64,000 nucleotides of DNA from Thiothrix sp. UBA5583. GTDB lineage: Bacteria > Pseudomonadota > Gammaproteobacteria > Thiotrichales > Thiotrichaceae. Made by a program: the position numbers and the translations under genes. A model generated the notes under the pieces. It saw only the letters and a program-made list of their open reading frames with translations, did not search any database and was not told the origin of the DNA. The stretch is from assembly GCA_002425225.1 (NCBI GenBank), contig DILV01000015.1, positions 26,640-90,639 on the forward strand, written 5' to 3'. Shown piece by piece: positions 61,594 through 64,000 of this stretch; the first letter of the stretch is position 1; each line of letters opens with the position of its first letter.

Positions 61594-63867
61594 TTACGGA
61601 CTACGGGCGTCCAGCTCCGCAGCCGTAAAGCCCGACATCCGCGCTGCCATGATCGCATTGGTGAAGGTGGCACTCGGGCGCATCACCGCTTTGGTCTTGG
61701 CAGAATCAGCGAAGAAATAGCCACCGATATCAACAGGATGCCCTTGGGCGTTCTTCATCTCGGCGAGGATGGTTTCTTCATTGTCTGTCAGGATTTGCGC
61801 CAGCTTGCCGAAATGTTCCGCCATTTCCGGCTCTTCGGTTTGTTTGGCGAGTGCTTGCGCCCAATACATCGCCAGATAGAAATGATTGCCGCGCGTATCC
61901 AGCTCACCCGTTCTCGGTTTCGGTGACTTGTCATTCAACAATACATTACCGATGGCTTCATCCAGTGTTTCAGACAGCACTTTGGCTTTATTGCTGCCAT
62001 ATTGTCTCGCCACCTGTTCAAAGGAAACCGTCAATGCCAGAAACTCACCCAGCGAATCCCAGCTCAGGTGGTTCTCTTCCAGCAATTGCTTGACCAGCAC
62101 TGGCGCAGTACCACCTGCACCCGTTTCATACAAGCCGCCGCCCTTCATTAACGGTACAACCGACAGCATTTTGGCACTCGTGCCCACTTCCATGATTGGG
62201 AACAGGTCGGTCAGGTAGTCGCGCAGAATATTGCCGGTCACAGAAATGGTGCTCTTGCCACGGATAATACGCTCCAGGGTGAAACGCATCCCGCGCAGTG
62301 GCGACATAATGCAAATATCAACATCCGTCAGGTCGTAATCCTTCAAGTAGGTTTTGACCTTTTTGATCAGCTCGGCTTCGTGCGGACGGTACTCATCCAG
62401 CCAGAACACCGCAGGCAATTGCGATTCACGCGCCCGTCTGACAGCCAGCCCCACCCAGTCACGTATCGGCAGGTCTTTAGTCTGGCACATGCGCCAGATG
62501 TCGCCAGCTTCCACGTTTTGTTCAATCAGGACATTGCCCTGATCATCAACAATACGCGCCACGCCGTCTTCGGGAATTTCAAAGGTCTTGTCATGCGAAC
62601 CGTATTCTTCGGCTTTTTGTGCCATCAGCCCGACATTCGGCACTGTACCGAGTGTGCGCGGGTCGAAGGAACCGTGGGTTTTACAGAAATTGATAATTTC
62701 CTGGTAAATACGCGCAAAGGTACTCTCCGGCATCACCGCCTTGGTATCTTTCAAACGACCATCCGGGCCGTACATTTTGCCACCATTGCGGATCATCGCT
62801 GGCATGGAAGCATCGACAATCACATGGTTCGGGGAATGCAGGTTGGAAATGCCTTTGGCGGAATCCACCATCGCCAGTTCTGGGCGGTGTTCGTAGCAGG
62901 CATGAATATCGCGCTCAATTTCTTCGCGCAACGAGGTTGGCAACATGGCAATCTTTTCATACACACTGCTCATGCCGTTGTTCGGATTGACACCGATCTC
63001 TTTGAACAAGTCACCGTGCTTGTCGAATAGCTCTTTATAGAAAATCTTGACGCAGTGACCAAACACAATCGGGTGCGACACTTTCATCATGGTAGCTTTG
63101 ACGTGCAGCGAGAACATCACGCCGGTTTTCTGTGCATCATCGATCTGCTTCTCGTAGAACTCGCACAGCGCCTTTTTGCTCATGAACATGCTGTCAATGA
63201 TTTCACCTTCCAGCAGGGAAACCTTGGGCTTGAGCACGATGGTGTTACCGCTTTTCGTCACCAGATCCATGCGAACATCGCAGGCGCGATCCAAGGTCAG
63301 GCATTTTTCACTGCTATAGAAGTCGCCGCCATGCATGTGTGAAACGTGGGTGCGCGACGCTTGGCTCCACTCCTTCATTTCGTGCGGGTAGGTTTGGGCG
63401 TAACGCTTGACCGCAGCAGGTACGCGACGGTCGGAGTTACCTTCACGCAGTACAGGGTTGACTGCACTGCCCAGCACTTTGGAATAACGGCGCAGAAGAG
63501 CTTTTTCTTCTTCAGTTTGCGGGTCTTCGGGGTAATCCGGCAGTGGGTAGCCTGCGGCTTGCAGTTCCCTGACTGTTGCTATCAGTTGCGGTACAGAGGC
63601 ACTGATATTGGGCAGCTTGATGATATTGCTATCCGGCTCCTGCGTCAGTTGAGCCAGCACCCCCAGATCGTCAGAAATCTGTTGCTCTGCTGTCAGGTAG
63701 TCAGAGAACTCTGCCAAGGTACGGGCAGGCAGGGACAAATCGTTTTTGATGATCTTGATGCCAGCACCTGAAGCAAAGGTGCGGATGATGGGTAGCAAGG
63801 AACAAGTTGCCAGCAGTGGCGCCTCATCCGTCAGCGTATAAATGACCTTTGGTGTTTCATTATTCAT
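61594..63867 (-). CDS. icd: Monomeric NADP-dependent isocitrate dehydrogenase
   Basis: A 757-aa protein of the monomeric IDH family: [74 protein letters not shown] and [20 protein letters not shown] are family hallmarks. It oxidises isocitrate to 2-oxoglutarate with NADP+ in the TCA cycle and is unrelated in length to the dimeric Icd. AAGGAG lies upstream of the ATG. It is complete in the window. Confidence 0.96.
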   Translation of the reverse strand: MNNETPKVIYTLTDEAPLLATCSLLPIIRTFASGAGIKIIKNDLSLPARTLAEFSDYLTAEQQISDDLGVLAQLTQEPDSNIIKLPNISASVPQLIATVRELQAAGYPLPDYPEDPQTEEEKALLRRYSKVLGSAVNPVLREGNSDRRVPAAVKRYAQTYPHEMKEWSQASRTHVSHMHGGDFYSSEKCLTLDRACDVRMDLVTKSGNTIVLKPKVSLLEGEIIDSMFMSKKALCEFYEKQIDDAQKTGVMFSLHVKATMMKVSHPIVFGHCVKIFYKELFDKHGDLFKEIGVNPNNGMSSVYEKIAMLPTSLREEIERDIHACYEHRPELAMVDSAKGISNLHSPNHVIVDASMPAMIRNGGKMYGPDGRLKDTKAVMPESTFARIYQEIINFCKTHGSFDPRTLGTVPNVGLMAQKAEEYGSHDKTFEIPEDGVARIVDDQGNVLIEQNVEAGDIWRMCQTKDLPIRDWVGLAVRRARESQLPAVFWLDEYRPHEAELIKKVKTYLKDYDLTDVDICIMSPLRGMRFTLERIIRGKSTISVTGNILRDYLTDLFPIMEVGTSAKMLSVVPLMKGGGLYETGAGGTAPVLVKQLLEENHLSWDSLGEFLALTVSFEQVARQYGSNKAKVLSETLDEAIGNVLLNDKSPKPRTGELDTRGNHFYLAMYWAQALAKQTEEPEMAEHFGKLAQILTDNEETILAEMKNAQGHPVDIGGYFFADSAKTKAVMRPSATFTNAIMAARMSGFTAAELDARSP

Positions 63868-64000
63868 ATGCGCTCCTTCCTAGCGGCGGTATTGTAAGAC
63901 AATTTTACATATAACACCCAACAATCGCTACAAAATCCGCGTAAAAAACACAAATTGTCGACATTTTAAGGTGATGATGGGTGTGACCGGAAGTGATGCT
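63868..64000 (-). promoter_or_regulatory. Upstream region of icd
   Basis: This 133-bp region is AT-rich, with the ribosome-binding site GGAAGGAGCG next to the icd start. It probably holds the icd promoter, but no box pair is clear enough to call. No gene is visible. Confidence 0.35.

Overview
The window looks like chromosome from a filamentous, sulfur-oxidising gammaproteobacterium of the Thiothrix type (Thiotrichales). The main reasons are a complete reverse-type dissimilatory sulfite reductase operon (dsrABEFHCMKLJOP), a soxXA pair, a DsrC-family protein without cysteines, a Na+-translocating NADH:quinone reductase operon and a monomeric NADP isocitrate dehydrogenase. The genus is inferred from gene content only.

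Layout. 1-3.7 kb: the 5' part of a BTAD/SARP-type regulator, a small membrane protein, a gamma-glutamylcyclotransferase-like protein, an L,D-transpeptidase lipoprotein and an EamA transporter. 3.7-7.8 kb: a conflict-type island on the minus strand, made of brnT-brnA, a NACHT NTPase fused to a formylglycine-generating-enzyme (FGE) fold, a small membrane partner, and a 122-bp template repeat. The last 122 bp of homology in the NACHT-FGE gene match this template with 16 substitutions at template adenines and one elsewhere, the signature of a diversity-generating retroelement (DGR). No reverse transcriptase is present in the window. 7.9-19.1 kb: the dsr operon, ending in a clear terminator. 19.4-22 kb: a divergent set with a TauD-like dioxygenase, a small protein, a Cas6/Cmx6-like protein, an RspA-type DsrC homologue and a 63-aa protein. 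22-26.1 kb: an anchored low-complexity protein, two further 2-oxoglutarate oxygenases and soxXA.

26.1-28.6 kb: accessory DNA bounded by a 30-bp direct repeat, with an Uma2 nuclease-like gene, a broken FGE-fold gene that looks like a second DGR target, and a DUF1778/GNAT toxin-antitoxin pair. 28.6-39.4 kb: hrpB, an MFS transporter with a divergent LysR regulator, a complete livKHMGF branched-chain amino-acid ABC operon, trmJ, tRNA-Thr(TGT), a frameshifted integrase remnant and tRNA-Asn(GTT). 39.4-49.4 kb: dusA, mutM, a chorismatase-family gene, a CBS protein, nqrM and nqrABCDEF. 49.6-64 kb: housekeeping and envelope genes (YihY family, aminotransferase, DUF1615, scpAB, trpS, site-2 protease, YciO, YciB, YciI, PpiC-type isomerase, ygfZ, icd) with scattered GC-rich palindromic repeats.

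How it fits together. Stored sulfur would be oxidised in the cytoplasm by DsrAB with DsrEFH and DsrC as sulfur carriers. Electrons would pass through DsrL and the membrane complex DsrMKJOP. SoxXA would handle periplasmic thiosulfate together with Sox proteins encoded elsewhere. The NACHT-FGE protein with its DGR cassette is the most striking accessory system: a STAND-like sensor whose C-terminal ligand-binding surface appears to be diversified by retro-mutagenesis.
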